Shown: positions 35,805 to 46,325, counted from the first letter of the stretch. The stretch: DNA of 64,000 nucleotides from Thauera sp. (GCA_024235615.1 JACKMB010000002.1:62001-126000), one strand, 5' to 3'. A program made the numbers and translations. The notes: generated by a model from the sequence alone, not told the origin.

Positions 35805-36974
35805 ATGATTCCCTACTGGCGCCTGTCGGCCTACTACTTCTTCTACTTCGCCTTCGTCGGCGCGTTCTCGCCCTACTTCACGCTCTACCTGCAGTCGATC
35901 GCGCTGTCGGCCACCGACATCGCGCTGCTGATGTCGCTGATGCAGCTGATGCGCGTGCTGGCGCCCAACCTGTGGGGCTGGCTCGCGGAACGCCTGGGGA
36001 TGCGCATCGCGATCGTGCGCTTGTCGGCGCTCGCCAGCCTGGCGGGCTTCTCGGTGTTCTTCCTCACCACCGAGTTCGCCGGGCTGTTCGCCGCGATGGC
36101 GCTGATGGCCTTCTTCTGGAGCGCGGTGCTGCCGCTGATCGAGGGATTGGCCTTCGCCCACCTCGGCGAGCAGGCGCACCGCTACGGCAGCATCCGCGTG
36201 TGGGGGTCGGTCGGCTTCATCGTGGCCGTGCTCGCCCTCGGCCACTCGCTCGACCGCCTGCCGATCGAGGCGGTGCTGTGGGTCACCGTATCCATCCTCG
36301 CCGGCATCGTGCTGTGCAGCTTCATCGTCCCCGAGGCCCCGCGCCCGCCGCCGCAGCGCGACGCCGCGAGCTTCGGCGACACCCTGCGCCGCCCCGAGGT
36401 GCAGGCGCTGCTCGGGGCCTGCTTCCTGATGTCGGCGGCGCACGGCGCGCTCTACGTGTTCTATTCCATCTATCTGGTCGACATCGGCTACGACAAGGGC
36501 CTGGTGGGCTGGATGTGGACCCTGGGCGTGCTCGCCGAGATCGTCGTCTTCATGTGGATGCCGCGGCTGACCCGGCGCTTCTCGCTGCGCGCGATCCTGC
36601 TGTTCTCCTTCGCGTGCGCGGTGGGGCGCTTCCTGATGATCGGCTGGGGCGCGCACAGCCTGGTGTTGCTGCTGCTCGCGCAGGTGCTGCACGGCGCGAC
36701 CTTCGGCGCCTACCATGCGGCGGCGATCGCGGTGGTCAACGAGTGGTTCCCGGGCCGCCTGCAGTCGCGCGGTCAGGCGCTCTACGGCAGCATCTCCTTC
36801 GGTGCCGGCGGCATGCTGGGCGGTTTGCTGAGCGGTTACACCTGGGAGGGCATCGGGCCGGCGTGGACGTATACGATCGGTTCCGGCTTCGCGCTCGCCG
36901 GCCTGCTGTGGTTGCTGCTGGGCTGGAAGAGGGAACCGGGCGCCGCGGAGGGACTCCACGAACCGAGGAGGTAA
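35805..36974 (+). CDS. MFS transporter, HcaT-like
   Basis: Protein of 389 residues with about 12 hydrophobic segments. The opening YWRLSAYYFFYFAFVGAFSPYFTLYLQS and motif RYGSIRVWGSVGFIVAV resemble the 3-phenylpropionate transporter HcaT/MFS_1-like family. Such carriers import aromatic acids, sugars or nucleosides; substrate is not readable. It follows aroC in the same direction by about 80 bp and precedes a protease lipoprotein gene by 7 bp. The ATG at 35805 begins the conserved part; an upstream in-frame start would add a non-conserved stretch. Confidence 0.8.
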   Translation: MIPYWRLSAYYFFYFAFVGAFSPYFTLYLQSIALSATDIALLMSLMQLMRVLAPNLWGWLAERLGMRIAIVRLSALASLAGFSVFFLTTEFAGLFAAMALMAFFWSAVLPLIEGLAFAHLGEQAHRYGSIRVWGSVGFIVAVLALGHSLDRLPIEAVLWVTVSILAGIVLCSFIVPEAPRPPPQRDAASFGDTLRRPEVQALLGACFLMSAAHGALYVFYSIYLVDIGYDKGLVGWMWTLGVLAEIVVFMWMPRLTRRFSLRAILLFSFACAVGRFLMIGWGAHSLVLLLLAQVLHGATFGAYHAAAIAVVNEWFPGRLQSRGQALYGSISFGAGGMLGGLLSGYTWEGIGPAWTYTIGSGFALAGLLWLLLGWKREPGAAEGLHEPRR

Positions 36975-36981
36975 TCACCGC

Positions 36982-37797
36982 ATGCAATCCATCCTGAAGA
37001 TCGCCCTGCCGGTGCTGCTCGCCGGCACCATCACCACCGCCTGCCAGACCGTGCAGACCACGCACGGCGGTGCGGTGGGCGTGCAGCGCTCGCAGCTGAT
37101 GATGGTCTCGGCCCAGGAGGTCGAGCAGGCCTCGAGCCAGCAATACCAGCAGATGGTCGCGGAAGCGCGGCGCAAGAATGCGCTCGACCGCGACCCGGCC
37201 ACCGTGCAGCGCGTGCGCCGCATCGTCTCGCGCCTGACCGCGCAGACCGGCGCCTTCCGGCCCGACGCGCCGTCCTGGGCCTGGGAGGTGCACGTGTTCA
37301 GCTCGAACGAACTCAACGCCTGGTGCATGGCCGGCGGCAAGATGGCGATCTACACCGGGCTGATCCAGCGCCTCGCGCTGAGCGACGACGAGATCGCCGC
37401 GGTGATGGGCCACGAGATCGCGCACGCGCTGCGCGAGCACGCGCGCGAGCGGGTGTCGAAGTCGATGGCGACCGGGCTGGGGATCTCGGTCGCCGGCGCC
37501 CTGCTCGGCGTGGGCCAACTCGGCCAGGACCTCATGAGCCAGGTCGCCAAGGTCACCTTCGAGCTCCCCAACTCGCGCGAGCACGAGACCGAGGCCGACC
37601 GCATGGGCGTGGAGCTCGCCGCGCGCGCCGGCTACGACCCGCGCGCCGCGGTGACGCTGTGGAACAAGATGGCGGGCCAGTCGGCCGGGGCGCCGCCGCA
37701 GTGGCTGTCCACCCACCCCTCGCACGCGACGCGGCAGAAGGACCTGGCCGAGTACGCCGCGCGCGTGATGCCGCTCTACCAGGGGGCACGGCGCTGA
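36982..37797 (+). CDS. M48-family metalloprotease, predicted lipoprotein
   Basis: Protein of 271 residues. A lipobox-like ITTAC (Cys21) follows a hydrophobic N terminus, so it is probably anchored to a cell-envelope membrane. The zinc motif HEIAH is at 144-148 and the third ligand is in HETEADRMG (Glu204). It is close in size and layout to LoiP/YcaL, which digest misfolded outer-membrane proteins. It lies 7 bp after the MFS gene and may be co-transcribed. Confidence 0.87.
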   Translation: MQSILKIALPVLLAGTITTACQTVQTTHGGAVGVQRSQLMMVSAQEVEQASSQQYQQMVAEARRKNALDRDPATVQRVRRIVSRLTAQTGAFRPDAPSWAWEVHVFSSNELNAWCMAGGKMAIYTGLIQRLALSDDEIAAVMGHEIAHALREHARERVSKSMATGLGISVAGALLGVGQLGQDLMSQVAKVTFELPNSREHETEADRMGVELAARAGYDPRAAVTLWNKMAGQSAGAPPQWLSTHPSHATRQKDLAEYAARVMPLYQGARR

Positions 37798-37873
37798 GGA
37801 CCGGGCGCGCCTACACAGTTTTGCAGGCTTTGTGAAATAATCGATTTCTTTTTCAGACGCGGAACCATCCGGG

Positions 37874-39280
37874 ATGCAAGCTCAAACGCTGTACGAAAAG
37901 CTCTGGTCCAGTCACGTCGTCCACCAGGAGGCCGACGGCACGGCGCTGATCTACATCGATCGGCACCTGGTGCATGAAGTGACCAGCCCGCAGGCCTTCG
38001 AGGGGCTCAAGCTCGCCGGGCGCAAGCCGTGGCGCATCGGCTCCATCGTCGCCACCGCCGACCACAACACGCCTACCGACCACTGGGACCTGGGCATCCA
38101 GGATCCGGTGTCGCGCCAGCAGGTCGAGACGCTCGACGCCAACATCCGCGAGGTCGGCTCGCTGGCCTACTTCCCGTTCAAGGATGCGCGCCAGGGCATC
38201 GTGCATGTCATCGGTCCGGAGAACGGCGCCACGCTGCCCGGCATGACCGTGGTCTGCGGCGACTCGCACACCTCCACGCACGGTGCCTTCGGCTGTCTGG
38301 CGCACGGCATCGGCACCTCCGAGGTCGAGCACGTGCTCGCCACCCAGTGCCTGCTGCAGAAGAAGTCGAAGACCATGCTGGTCAGGGTCGACGGTCAGCT
38401 CGGCCGCGGCGTCACCGCCAAGGACGTCGTGCTCGCCATCATCGGCAGGATCGGCACTGCCGGCGGCACCGGCTACGCGATGGAGTTCGGCGGCAGCGCC
38501 ATCCGTGCGCTGTCGATGGAAGGCCGCATGACGATCTGCAACATGGCGATCGAGGCGGGCGCGCGCGCGGGGATGGTCGGCGTGGACGAGACCACCATCG
38601 AATACCTGAAGGACCGCCCCTTCTCGCCCAAGGGCGAGCAGTGGGAGCAGGCGGTCGACTACTGGCGCAGCCTGCACAGCGACGAGGGCGCCGAGTTCGA
38701 CAAGGTCGTCGAGCTGAAGGCCGAGGACATCCTGCCGCAGGTCACCTGGGGCACCTCGCCCGAGATGGTCACCACGGTCGACGGCCGCGTGCCCGATCCC
38801 GCCGCCGTCACCGACCCGGTGCGCCGCGAGGGCATCGAGCGCGCGCTCAAGTACATGGGCCTCGCGGCCAACACCCCGATCACCGACATCCCGGTCGACC
38901 AGGTCTTCATCGGTTCGTGCACCAACTCGCGCATCGAGGACCTGCGCGAGGCCGCCGCGGTGGCCAAGGGCCGCACGAAGGCCGCCAGCGTCAAGCGCGT
39001 GCTGGTGGTGCCGGGCTCGGGCCTGGTCAAGCGCCAGGCCGAGGCCGAGGGCCTGCACGAGGTCTTCCTCGCCGCCGGCTTCGAGTGGCGCGAGCCGGGT
39101 TGTTCGATGTGCCTGGCGATGAACGCCGACCGCCTCGAGCCGGGCGAGCGCTGTGCCTCGACCTCGAACCGCAACTTCGAGGGCCGCCAGGGCGCGGGTG
39201 GGCGCACGCATCTGGTGAGCCCGGCGATGGCAGCTGCCGCCGCGGTCACCGGCCGCTTCACCGACGTGCGCGCGCTCTGA
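37874..39280 (+). CDS. leuC: 3-isopropylmalate dehydratase large subunit
   Basis: Protein of 468 residues of the aconitase superfamily. It isomerises 2- to 3-isopropylmalate in leucine synthesis together with LeuD. The [4Fe-4S] cysteines are in [12 protein letters not shown] and [29 protein letters not shown] and the [10 protein letters not shown] end are characteristic. It starts the leuC-entericidin-leuD-leuB cluster. The upstream 75 bp is AT-rich and is a probable promoter region. Confidence 0.96.
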   Translation: MQAQTLYEKLWSSHVVHQEADGTALIYIDRHLVHEVTSPQAFEGLKLAGRKPWRIGSIVATADHNTPTDHWDLGIQDPVSRQQVETLDANIREVGSLAYFPFKDARQGIVHVIGPENGATLPGMTVVCGDSHTSTHGAFGCLAHGIGTSEVEHVLATQCLLQKKSKTMLVRVDGQLGRGVTAKDVVLAIIGRIGTAGGTGYAMEFGGSAIRALSMEGRMTICNMAIEAGARAGMVGVDETTIEYLKDRPFSPKGEQWEQAVDYWRSLHSDEGAEFDKVVELKAEDILPQVTWGTSPEMVTTVDGRVPDPAAVTDPVRREGIERALKYMGLAANTPITDIPVDQVFIGSCTNSRIEDLREAAAVAKGRTKAASVKRVLVVPGSGLVKRQAEAEGLHEVFLAAGFEWREPGCSMCLAMNADRLEPGERCASTSNRNFEGRQGAGGRTHLVSPAMAAAAAVTGRFTDVRAL

Positions 39281-39308
39281 GCGGGCGTTCCGGACAGAGG
39301 AGAAGGCA

Positions 39309-39437
39309 ATGAAGAAACTCGCACTGATCGCCGCCGCGCTCGTCGCCGGCTTCGTCTCCATGGCCTGCAATACCGTGCAGGGCGTCGGGCGCGACATTGA
39401 AGCGGGTGGCGAGGCCATCCAGAGGGCAGTGAAATAA
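39309..39437 (+). CDS. Entericidin-family small lipoprotein
   Basis: Peptide of 42 residues. A lysine-rich start and hydrophobic stretch end in the lipobox VSMAC (Cys20), followed by [17 protein letters not shown], the entericidin A/B tail. These membrane lipoproteins have been tied to stress-linked lysis, but function is uncertain. It sits between leuC and leuD, and its TAA overlaps the leuD ATG (TAATG), so leuD translation is probably coupled to it. GGAGAAGG precedes the ATG. Confidence 0.85.
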   Translation: MKKLALIAAALVAGFVSMACNTVQGVGRDIEAGGEAIQRAVK

Positions 39438-40075
39438 TGAATCCGTTTACCCAGCTCGACGGCCTGGTCGCGCCGCTCGACCGCGCCAACGTCGACACCG
39501 ACGCCATCATCCCCAAGCAGTTCCTGAAGTCGATCAAGCGCAGCGGCTTCGGCCCCAACGCCTTCGACGAGTGGCGCTACCTCGACGTCGGCCAGCCCGG
39601 GCAGGACAACAGCACGCGCCCGCTCAATCCCGACTTCGTGCTCAACCAGACGCGCTACCAGGGCGCCCAGATCCTGCTCACGCGCGACAACTTCGGCTGC
39701 GGCAGCTCGCGCGAGCACGCGCCGTGGGCGCTCGAAGACTACGGCTTTCGCGTGCTGATCGGGCCGAGCTTCGCCGACATCTTCTTCAACAACAGCTTCA
39801 AGAACGGCCTGCTGCCGATCAAGCTCGACGCGGCCGAGGTCGACGAGCTGTTCCGTCAGTGCGAGGCGAGCGTGGGTTACCGCCTGAAGGTCGACCTCGC
39901 CGCGCAGACCATCACCCGCCCGGACGGCAGGTCGATCGCCTTCGACATCGACCCCTTCCGCAAGGAATGCCTGCTCAACGGCTGGGACGACATCGGCCTC
40001 ACGCTGCGCCACGCCGACAAGATCCGCGCCTTCGAAGACCGGCGCCGCGCCGAACACCCCTATTACTTTGCCTGA
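39437..40075 (+). CDS. leuD: 3-isopropylmalate dehydratase small subunit
   Basis: Protein of 212 residues that completes isopropylmalate isomerase with LeuC. Signatures are [37 protein letters not shown] and [17 protein letters not shown]. Length is normal for the bacterial small subunit. The ATG shares bases with the stop of the small lipoprotein gene. leuB follows after 36 bp. Confidence 0.96.
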   Translation: MNPFTQLDGLVAPLDRANVDTDAIIPKQFLKSIKRSGFGPNAFDEWRYLDVGQPGQDNSTRPLNPDFVLNQTRYQGAQILLTRDNFGCGSSREHAPWALEDYGFRVLIGPSFADIFFNNSFKNGLLPIKLDAAEVDELFRQCEASVGYRLKVDLAAQTITRPDGRSIAFDIDPFRKECLLNGWDDIGLTLRHADKIRAFEDRRRAEHPYYFA

Positions 40076-40111
40076 GCCGGCCCGGCTCACCGAACCAAGG
40101 AAAACGATTCG

Positions 40112-41176
40112 ATGAAGATTTGCGTGCTGCCGGGTGACGGCATCGGTCCCGAGATCATGGCCCAGGCCGTGCGCGTGCTGAACGCGCTCGACCTGAAGTT
40201 CGAGATGGAAGAGGCCCTGGTGGGCGGCTGCGCGGTGGACGCCACCGGCAACCCGCTGCCCGAGGCCACGCTCGATCTGGCGCGGGCGGCCGACGCCATC
40301 CTGCTCGGCGCGGTCGGTGGCCCGAAGTGGGACAACCACCCGCGCAACCAGCGCCCCGAACTCGGCCTGCTCGGCATCCGCAAGGAGCTGGCGCTGTTCG
40401 CCAACCTGCGCCCGGCGATCCTGTATCCGGAGCTGGCCAACGCCTCCACCCTCAAGCCCGAGATCGTCGCCGGCCTGGACATCCTGATCGTGCGCGAGCT
40501 CACCGGCGACATCTACTTCGGCCAGCCGCGCGGCATCGAGTTGCGCGAGGTCAATGGCGAGACCCAGCGCGTGGGCTGGAACACCATGATCTACGCCGAG
40601 TACGAGATCCGCCGCATCCTGCGCGTGGCCTTCGAGGCCGCGATGAAGCGCGGCAAGCGCCTGTGCTCGGTCGACAAGATGAACGTGCTCGAGACCACCC
40701 AGCTGTGGCGCGACATCGCGATCGAGGTGAGCAAGGACTTCCCCGAGGTCGAGCTCACCCACATGCTGGTCGACAACGCCGCGATGCAGCTCGTGCGTGC
40801 GCCCAAGCAGTTCGACGTGATGGTCACCGGCAACATGTTCGGCGACATCCTGTCCGACGAGGCCTCGATGCTCACCGGCTCGATCGGCATGCTGCCCTCG
40901 GCCTCGCTCAACGCCGACAACAAGGGCATGTACGAGCCCTCGCACGGCTCCGCGCCCGACATCGCCGGCAAGGACCTCGCCAACCCGCTCGCCACCATCC
41001 TGTCGGCGGCGATGATGCTGCGCTACACCTTCAATCAGGAAGAAGCCGCGCAGCGCATCGAGCGTGCGGTCAAGAAGGTGCTGGCCGAGGGCTATCGCAC
41101 CGGCGACATTTTCGAGCCGGGCACGAAGCGGGTGGGTACGCGCGAGATGGGCGACGCGGTGCTCGCGGCGCTGTAA
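40112..41176 (+). CDS. leuB: 3-isopropylmalate dehydrogenase
   Basis: Protein of 354 residues. It oxidises and decarboxylates 3-isopropylmalate to 2-oxoisocaproate with NAD+. Signatures are the start ([15 protein letters not shown]), GGPKWDN, and the metal/substrate region [35 protein letters not shown] precedes the ATG. Last leucine gene of the cluster; asd follows after about 50 bp. Confidence 0.96.
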   Translation: MKICVLPGDGIGPEIMAQAVRVLNALDLKFEMEEALVGGCAVDATGNPLPEATLDLARAADAILLGAVGGPKWDNHPRNQRPELGLLGIRKELALFANLRPAILYPELANASTLKPEIVAGLDILIVRELTGDIYFGQPRGIELREVNGETQRVGWNTMIYAEYEIRRILRVAFEAAMKRGKRLCSVDKMNVLETTQLWRDIAIEVSKDFPEVELTHMLVDNAAMQLVRAPKQFDVMVTGNMFGDILSDEASMLTGSIGMLPSASLNADNKGMYEPSHGSAPDIAGKDLANPLATILSAAMMLRYTFNQEEAAQRIERAVKKVLAEGYRTGDIFEPGTKRVGTREMGDAVLAAL

Positions 41177-41224
41177 GCTTCTGCGCCTCAACAGGTTTTT
41201 CGAGAAACGTCTGAGTAGAGAGTG

Positions 41225-42364
41225 ATGAACATGAATCGAGTCGGTCTGGTTGGCTGGCGTGGCATGGTCGGTTCCGTGCTGATGCAGCGCATGGTGGAAG
41301 AGGGCGACTTCGCCTTCATCGAGCCGGTGTATTTCTCCACCTCGAACGCCGGCGGCAAGGCGCCGTCCTTCGGCGGCAAGGAAGCCGCCGCGCCGCTGCA
41401 GGACGCGATGAACATCGACGCGCTGAAGTCCTGCGACATCGTGATCACCTGCCAGGGCGGCGACTACACCAAGGAAGTCTTCCCCAAGCTGCGCGCCACC
41501 GGATGGAACGGCCACTGGATCGACGCCGCCAGCGCGCTGCGCATGAACGACGACGCGGTGATCATCCTCGACCCGGTCAACCGCAACGTCATCGACGCCG
41601 CGCTCGCCAAGGGCGGCCGCAACTGGATCGGCGGCAACTGCACCGTGTCGCTGATGCTGATGGGCCTGGGCGGCCTGTTCCGGCACGGCCTGGTCGAGTG
41701 GATCTCGGCGATGACCTACCAGGCGGCCTCGGGCGCCGGCGCGCAGAACATGCGCGAACTCATCAGCCAGATGGGCACCATCCACGACTCGGTCAAGGAC
41801 CTGCTCGCCGACCCGGCCTCGGCCATCCTCGAGATCGACCGCAAGGTCGCCGAGACCATGCGCTCGGACGCCTTCCCGAAGAAGAACTTCCGCAACACCC
41901 CGCTCGCTGGCAGCCTGATCCCCTGGATCGACGTGCCGGTCGAGCACGGCCAGAGCAAGGAAGAGTGGAAGGGCGGCGCCGAGTGCAACAAGATCCTCGG
42001 CAACCCGGCTTTCCGCACCCCGGGCTCGATCCCGATCGACGGCCTGTGCGTGCGCATCGGCGCGATGCGCTGCCACTCGCAGGCGCTCACCATCAAGCTG
42101 AAGAAGGACGTGCCGCTCGACGAGCTCACCGAGATCATCGCCGGCGCCAACGATTGGGTGAAGGTCGTGCCCAACGATCGCGAGACCACCGAGCGCGAGC
42201 TCACCCCGACCGCCGTCACCGGCACGCTGACCGTCCCGGTCGGCCGCCTGCACAAGATGGCGATGGGCCCCGAGTACCTCGGCGCCTTCACCGTCGGCGA
42301 CCAGCTGCTGTGGGGCGCGGCCGAGCCGCTGCGCCGCATGCTGCGCATCCTGCTCGAGCGCTGA
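41225..42364 (+). CDS. asd: Aspartate-semialdehyde dehydrogenase
   Basis: Protein of 379 residues that reduces aspartyl phosphate to the semialdehyde for lysine, threonine, methionine and cell-wall precursors. It opens with [18 protein letters not shown]; the catalytic Cys is in [15 protein letters not shown]; the active-site His is near [12 protein letters not shown]. It is the gammaproteobacterial-like Asd type. Start is uncertain among GTG 41222, ATG 41225 and ATG 41231. A terminator follows. Confidence 0.94.
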   Translation: MNMNRVGLVGWRGMVGSVLMQRMVEEGDFAFIEPVYFSTSNAGGKAPSFGGKEAAAPLQDAMNIDALKSCDIVITCQGGDYTKEVFPKLRATGWNGHWIDAASALRMNDDAVIILDPVNRNVIDAALAKGGRNWIGGNCTVSLMLMGLGGLFRHGLVEWISAMTYQAASGAGAQNMRELISQMGTIHDSVKDLLADPASAILEIDRKVAETMRSDAFPKKNFRNTPLAGSLIPWIDVPVEHGQSKEEWKGGAECNKILGNPAFRTPGSIPIDGLCVRIGAMRCHSQALTIKLKKDVPLDELTEIIAGANDWVKVVPNDRETTERELTPTAVTGTLTVPVGRLHKMAMGPEYLGAFTVGDQLLWGAAEPLRRMLRILLER

Positions 42365-42384
42365 GCGCTTCGCGGCAGTCCGGC

Positions 42385-42408
42385 AAGGGGGGCGCGAGCC
42401 CCCCTTTT
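42385..42408 (+). terminator. Rho-independent terminator after asd
   Basis: AAGGGGGGC (42385-42393) pairs through GCGA with GCCCCCC, then TTTT to 42408. Confidence 0.9.
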
Positions 42409-42558
42409 CGTTGCGGACTCGTGGCGAAACGCGGTATTTCTTCACGCCGGGCGGGTACGAATCAGGCTCGGCTAATGCGATGCAGGCCCGGAAATGCTAG
42501 ATTCCCAAGCCAGATACGGCGAAATCGACCGTGATGCTCCGTTGCGGGGGAACGAGTC

Positions 42559-45500
42559 TTGAAATCCAAAATGACAAAGTCGGTCAGGGCTTCCCTGCTC
42601 GCCCTCTCCATCGCCGCGCTGCCGCTTTCGGTGCAGGCGGCCGGGCTTGGCCAGATCAACGTCCTGAGCGGCCTGGGCCAGCCCCTGCGTGCCGAGATCC
42701 AGATCTCGGCCAACGCGCAGGAGCTGCAGTCGCTGAGCGCCCGCATCGCTTCGGCGGATGCGTTCCGGCGCGCGAACCTGAGCTATGGCCCCGCGGTGAG
42801 CGCGATCCGTGTCAGCGTGGATACGCGGGCCGCGCGCCCGGTGGTGCGCCTCAGCAGCGACCGCCCGATCAACGACCCCTTCGTCGACCTGCTGGTCGAG
42901 CTCGACTGGGCGGGTGGCAACCTGGTGCGTGAATACACCTTCCTGCTCGACCCGGTGGAGCTTTCCGCGCCGCGCCCGCTCGCCGCGCCGATTCAGGCTC
43001 CGGCGGCACGGCCCGCGCGTGCGGTGCCGCGCTCCACCGTGGCCGCGCCCACGCGTGCGCTGCCTGCCGAACGTGCGCCCGTCGACACATGGACGGTGCG
43101 GCGTGGCGACACCATGCACCGCATCGCGAGCGCGAACGCCCACCCCGGCACCACCCTCGACCAGATGCTGATCGCGCTGCTGCGCGCGAACCCCCAGGCC
43201 TTCGATGGCGGCAACATCAACCGCCTGCGCGCCGGTGCGGTCCTCAACGTTCCTGCGGCCGACGCGGTGCGCGCCATCGATGCCGGCGAGGCGCGGCGCG
43301 AGATCCGTGCCCAGGCTGCCGACTTCGACGCCTACCGGCGCGGCCTCGCGACCTCGGTCGCCGGTCGCGCGCCCACACCCGCGGCGGCGGCGGCGCAGGA
43401 GAGCGGCGGACGGATCGTGCCGCGCGTGCAGGAAGCGGCCGCGCCGACCGATGCGGGCGACAAGGTGACCGTCTCGCGCAGCGATACCGGTGCGGATGCG
43501 AGTGGCGAGGCGCGCCTGCAGGTGCTCGAGGAAGAACTGGCCACGCGCTCGAGAGCGCTCGAGGAGGCCAACGAGCGCCTCGTCCAGCTCGAGCGCAGCA
43601 TCCGCGACCTCCAGCGCCTGCTCGAGGTGCAGAGCGGCACCATGGGCCAGCTGCAGGCGTCGGCCGGCGCGCCGAGCGGGGCCGCGGCGGTCGCCGAAGC
43701 GCCTGCGGCAGCGCAGGTGGTCGAGGCTCCCGCCGCGCGGGAGCCCGCCCCCGCTGCCCCGGCGCCAGCGCCGCAGGAGCCCGCGCCTGTGGCCGCAGCC
43801 GCGGCGCCTGCACCGGCTCCGGCTGCATCGACGCCCGCTCCCGCAGCGGTGCCCGCTCCCCCCGCTGCGACCAAGCCGCCGGCCGCTGCGCCGGCTGCAA
43901 CGCCGGCAGCGCCCAGCTTCATCGACACGCTGGTGCAGGAACCGAGCGTGCTCTATGGCGGCGCAGGCATCCTCGCGCTCTTGCTCGCCTACGCCGGCCT
44001 CAAGGCGCGCCAGCGCCGCAAGGAGGAAGAGGTACGAGCCGCCGAGGCCGCGCTCGGCGCCGCCTCGGTGGGTACGGGTGGGCAGAGCGTGTTCGCCGGC
44101 ACCGGCGGCCAGAGTGTCGACACCGGCGCGACCAGCATCATGCACACCGACTTCAGCCACTCCGGCCTGTCCGCGATCGATGCCGATGAAGGTGTCGATC
44201 CGGTAGCCGAGGCCGACGTTTACATGGCCTACGGTCGCGACGCGCAGGCCGAAGAGATCCTGCAGGACGCGCTCAAGGCCGACCCTGCCCGCGCCGCCAT
44301 CCACCTCAAGCTGCTGGAGATCTACGCGCAGCGCCGCAACGACCGCCAGTTCGAGACCGTGGCCAGCGAGCTGTTCGCGCGCACCGGCGGCCAGGGGCGT
44401 GACTGGGAGAAAGCCGCGGCGCTGGGTCGCCGGCTCGACCCCGAGAATCCCCTCTATGCCGCCGAGCCTGCCGAGGCCGTCACACAGCGCGCGCCGCAGG
44501 GTGAGCCGGCGGTGGCCGCTGCGGCAGCGGGCGCCGCCGCTGCAGGCGCAGTCGCGGCTTCCGCCGCTGCCGCGCCGACGGGCCCGGAGCTGGCCTCGCT
44601 CGACTTCACCGCCGCAGCCGCCGCGCAGCCGAGTCACTCGCAGATGCGCGACACCTGGACGCTGCCCGGCGAGCTCAACAAGCTCGCCGCAGGCGAGCGC
44701 GAGGGCGAGCCCGCAGCGGGCGGGGGGGCGACGGGAGAGGGGGCGTCGGCGGCCCCTCTGGCCGACGAGATCCCGTTCGACACCGGCGCGCTCGATTTCG
44801 AGCTCGACCTGGCTGACGAGACGCCCACCGCGATGCCCGACCTTTCGGCGACCACGCCTGGTCTCGAGCGCGAGTTCGACCTCACCCTGGAACCGGCGGA
44901 GGAGGAACCTTCCGACCTGCCTCCCGCAACCATTCCTGAATCCCTTCCTGCTTCCATGCCGGCGGATGACGGCGCGCTGACCTTCGACCTCGACCTGGGT
45001 GAGCCCGACGAGTCCGTGGCGGCCGCCCCGGCGGCACCGCAGCCGGCTGTCCCGGTCGCGCCCGAAGCATTCGCCTCCGCGCCGACGATCTCGGTGGAGG
45101 ACTCCGGTACGATCAGCAGCCTCGACTTCGAGCTGCCCGGCATGGAGGCCCCGAGCGGCGAGGCCTTCGATCTCGACGCGACCGTGATCAGCGCCACCGG
45201 CACGCTCGACGACGAGCCGGCGCCGCCGCCCGCGGCCAAGGCCGACGAGGCCGTGGTCGATCTCGAGAAGACGGCCTTCGACTCCAGCCTGCTCGACTTC
45301 GATTTCGAGCTCGATGCGCCCGCGCCCGCGGCGAATTCCGCGATGCCGGCCGGGCTGGACCTGACCTCGATCGATCTCGACCTCGAGGCGCCTCCGGTCG
45401 ATCCCGGTGCCGCCTTCGACGCCGTGCCGTTCTCGGTCGCCGACACCCAGTTCGACCAGCCGGCTGCCGGCGGTGCGGAAGAGGCCGGGCCGGTGAACGA

Positions 45501-45648
45501 GGAGGCGGAGACCAAGCTCGAGCTGGCCCGCGCCTATGAAGAGATGGGCGACAAGGAGGGGGCGCTCGAGCTGCTCGAGGAAGTGGTCGCCGAGGGCACG
45601 CCGAGACAGCAGGCCACGGCCCGCGATATGATCGCGCGCCTGGGCTGA
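42559..45648 (+). CDS. fimV: FimV-like pilus/polarity protein
   Basis: Protein of 1029 residues. Order: signal peptide to about residue 27; conserved FimV N domain (GLGQINVLSGLGQPLRAEI); a LysM-like peptidoglycan-binding segment (WTVRRGDTMHRIASAN, ~180); coiled coil (~320-360); Ala/Pro-rich linker; one membrane helix (~465); a long acidic cytoplasmic part with repeated LDFELD-type motifs; and a C-terminal TPR-like end (ETKLELARAYEEMGDKEGALELLEEVV). FimV homologues organise type IV pili and cell poles. TTG at 42559 follows GGGGGA at good distance; an ATG at 42571 is the alternative. Confidence 0.9.
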   Translation: MKSKMTKSVRASLLALSIAALPLSVQAAGLGQINVLSGLGQPLRAEIQISANAQELQSLSARIASADAFRRANLSYGPAVSAIRVSVDTRAARPVVRLSSDRPINDPFVDLLVELDWAGGNLVREYTFLLDPVELSAPRPLAAPIQAPAARPARAVPRSTVAAPTRALPAERAPVDTWTVRRGDTMHRIASANAHPGTTLDQMLIALLRANPQAFDGGNINRLRAGAVLNVPAADAVRAIDAGEARREIRAQAADFDAYRRGLATSVAGRAPTPAAAAAQESGGRIVPRVQEAAAPTDAGDKVTVSRSDTGADASGEARLQVLEEELATRSRALEEANERLVQLERSIRDLQRLLEVQSGTMGQLQASAGAPSGAAAVAEAPAAAQVVEAPAAREPAPAAPAPAPQEPAPVAAAAAPAPAPAASTPAPAAVPAPPAATKPPAAAPAATPAAPSFIDTLVQEPSVLYGGAGILALLLAYAGLKARQRRKEEEVRAAEAALGAASVGTGGQSVFAGTGGQSVDTGATSIMHTDFSHSGLSAIDADEGVDPVAEADVYMAYGRDAQAEEILQDALKADPARAAIHLKLLEIYAQRRNDRQFETVASELFARTGGQGRDWEKAAALGRRLDPENPLYAAEPAEAVTQRAPQGEPAVAAAAAGAAAAGAVAASAAAAPTGPELASLDFTAAAAAQPSHSQMRDTWTLPGELNKLAAGEREGEPAAGGGATGEGASAAPLADEIPFDTGALDFELDLADETPTAMPDLSATTPGLEREFDLTLEPAEEEPSDLPPATIPESLPASMPADDGALTFDLDLGEPDESVAAAPAAPQPAVPVAPEAFASAPTISVEDSGTISSLDFELPGMEAPSGEAFDLDATVISATGTLDDEPAPPPAAKADEAVVDLEKTAFDSSLLDFDFELDAPAPAANSAMPAGLDLTSIDLDLEAPPVDPGAAFDAVPFSVADTQFDQPAAGGAEEAGPVNEEAETKLELARAYEEMGDKEGALELLEEVVAEGTPRQQATARDMIARLG

Positions 45649-45662
45649 TCGCCCCCGCCGGC

Positions 45663-45697
45663 AGGCCGCCACGAGCGCGGGCTCGCGGCGGCCTTTT
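45663..45697 (+). terminator. Rho-independent terminator after fimV
   Basis: A 12-13-bp interrupted stem (arms starting at 45663 and ending at 45693, GCGG loop) is followed by TTTT. Confidence 0.88.
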
Positions 45698-45707
45698 CCG
45701 TTTACCG

Positions 45708-46325
45708 ATGCACTCCGGTCTTGTCCTGCTCCTCTGGCTCGCGGCGGTCGCCGCCGTCCAGCTGCTGCCGCCGCTCGCGCTCGGCGTCGCCGTCGCGGCC
45801 TGCGCGCTCGCGGCCGCCGCGCTCGCGCGCGCGCGCACCTGGCGCCTCGTGCGGCGCATCCGCGTGCTGTTGATCGCGATCACCGTGCTCTTCGCCTGGT
45901 TCACCCCGGGCGAGGCGGCGTTGCTCGACTGGCCGCGCCTGGGGCCGACACGCGAGGGCCTCGCGCTCGCGGCGCTGCATGCCGGGCGGCTGCTCGCGGT
46001 GGTGTGTGCGGTCGGCATCCTGCTCGAACGCCTGCCGCTGGCTCGCCTGGTCGGCGGCCTCTATGCGCTGTCGCGCCCGCTGCGTCTGGCCGGCGTAGAC
46101 CCCGAGCGCCTCGCCCTGCGCCTCTTGCTGGTGCTGCGCTATGTCGATGCCTCGCCGCGCGGGCAGGGCCCGGTCGACTGGCGACACTGGCTGGCCGACG
46201 AGTCCCCGTCGGACGCCGCCGCCGAGGCCGCGCCGGTGGTGCTGGCGCGCGAGCGCCTCGGACCGGGCGAGGGGCTGCTGGCCGGCGCGCTCTTCGGTGC
46301 GCTGCTGTGGTGGAGCCTGGCATGA
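45708..46325 (+). CDS. Membrane protein, CbiQ/EcfT-like
   Basis: Protein of 205 residues with about five hydrophobic segments. The middle (LLERLPLARLVGGLYALSRPLRLAGVDPERLALRLLLVLRYV) resembles the coupling helices of energy-coupling-factor T components. No ECF ATPases or substrate subunit are adjacent, so a working transporter is unproven. It overlaps truA by ATGA and may only be co-transcribed with it. The last ~60 residues are Ala/Gly-rich and carry a final membrane segment. Confidence 0.6.
   Translation: MHSGLVLLLWLAAVAAVQLLPPLALGVAVAACALAAAALARARTWRLVRRIRVLLIAITVLFAWFTPGEAALLDWPRLGPTREGLALAALHAGRLLAVVCAVGILLERLPLARLVGGLYALSRPLRLAGVDPERLALRLLLVLRYVDASPRGQGPVDWRHWLADESPSDAAAEAAPVVLARERLGPGEGLLAGALFGALLWWSLA

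Noticed and set aside
37853-42445. Very long minus-strand open frame (over 1500 codons) opposite leuC-leuD-leuB-asd
   Set aside because: Low-complexity His/Arg/Ala/Leu/Val-rich translation with no domain, lying antisense to well-identified genes. GC-rich third positions produce such frames.
42472-45672. Minus-strand Gly/Arg-rich frame opposite fimV
   Set aside because: Composition artefact of the Ala/Glu/Asp-rich fimV codons; the plus-strand protein has signal peptide and domains.
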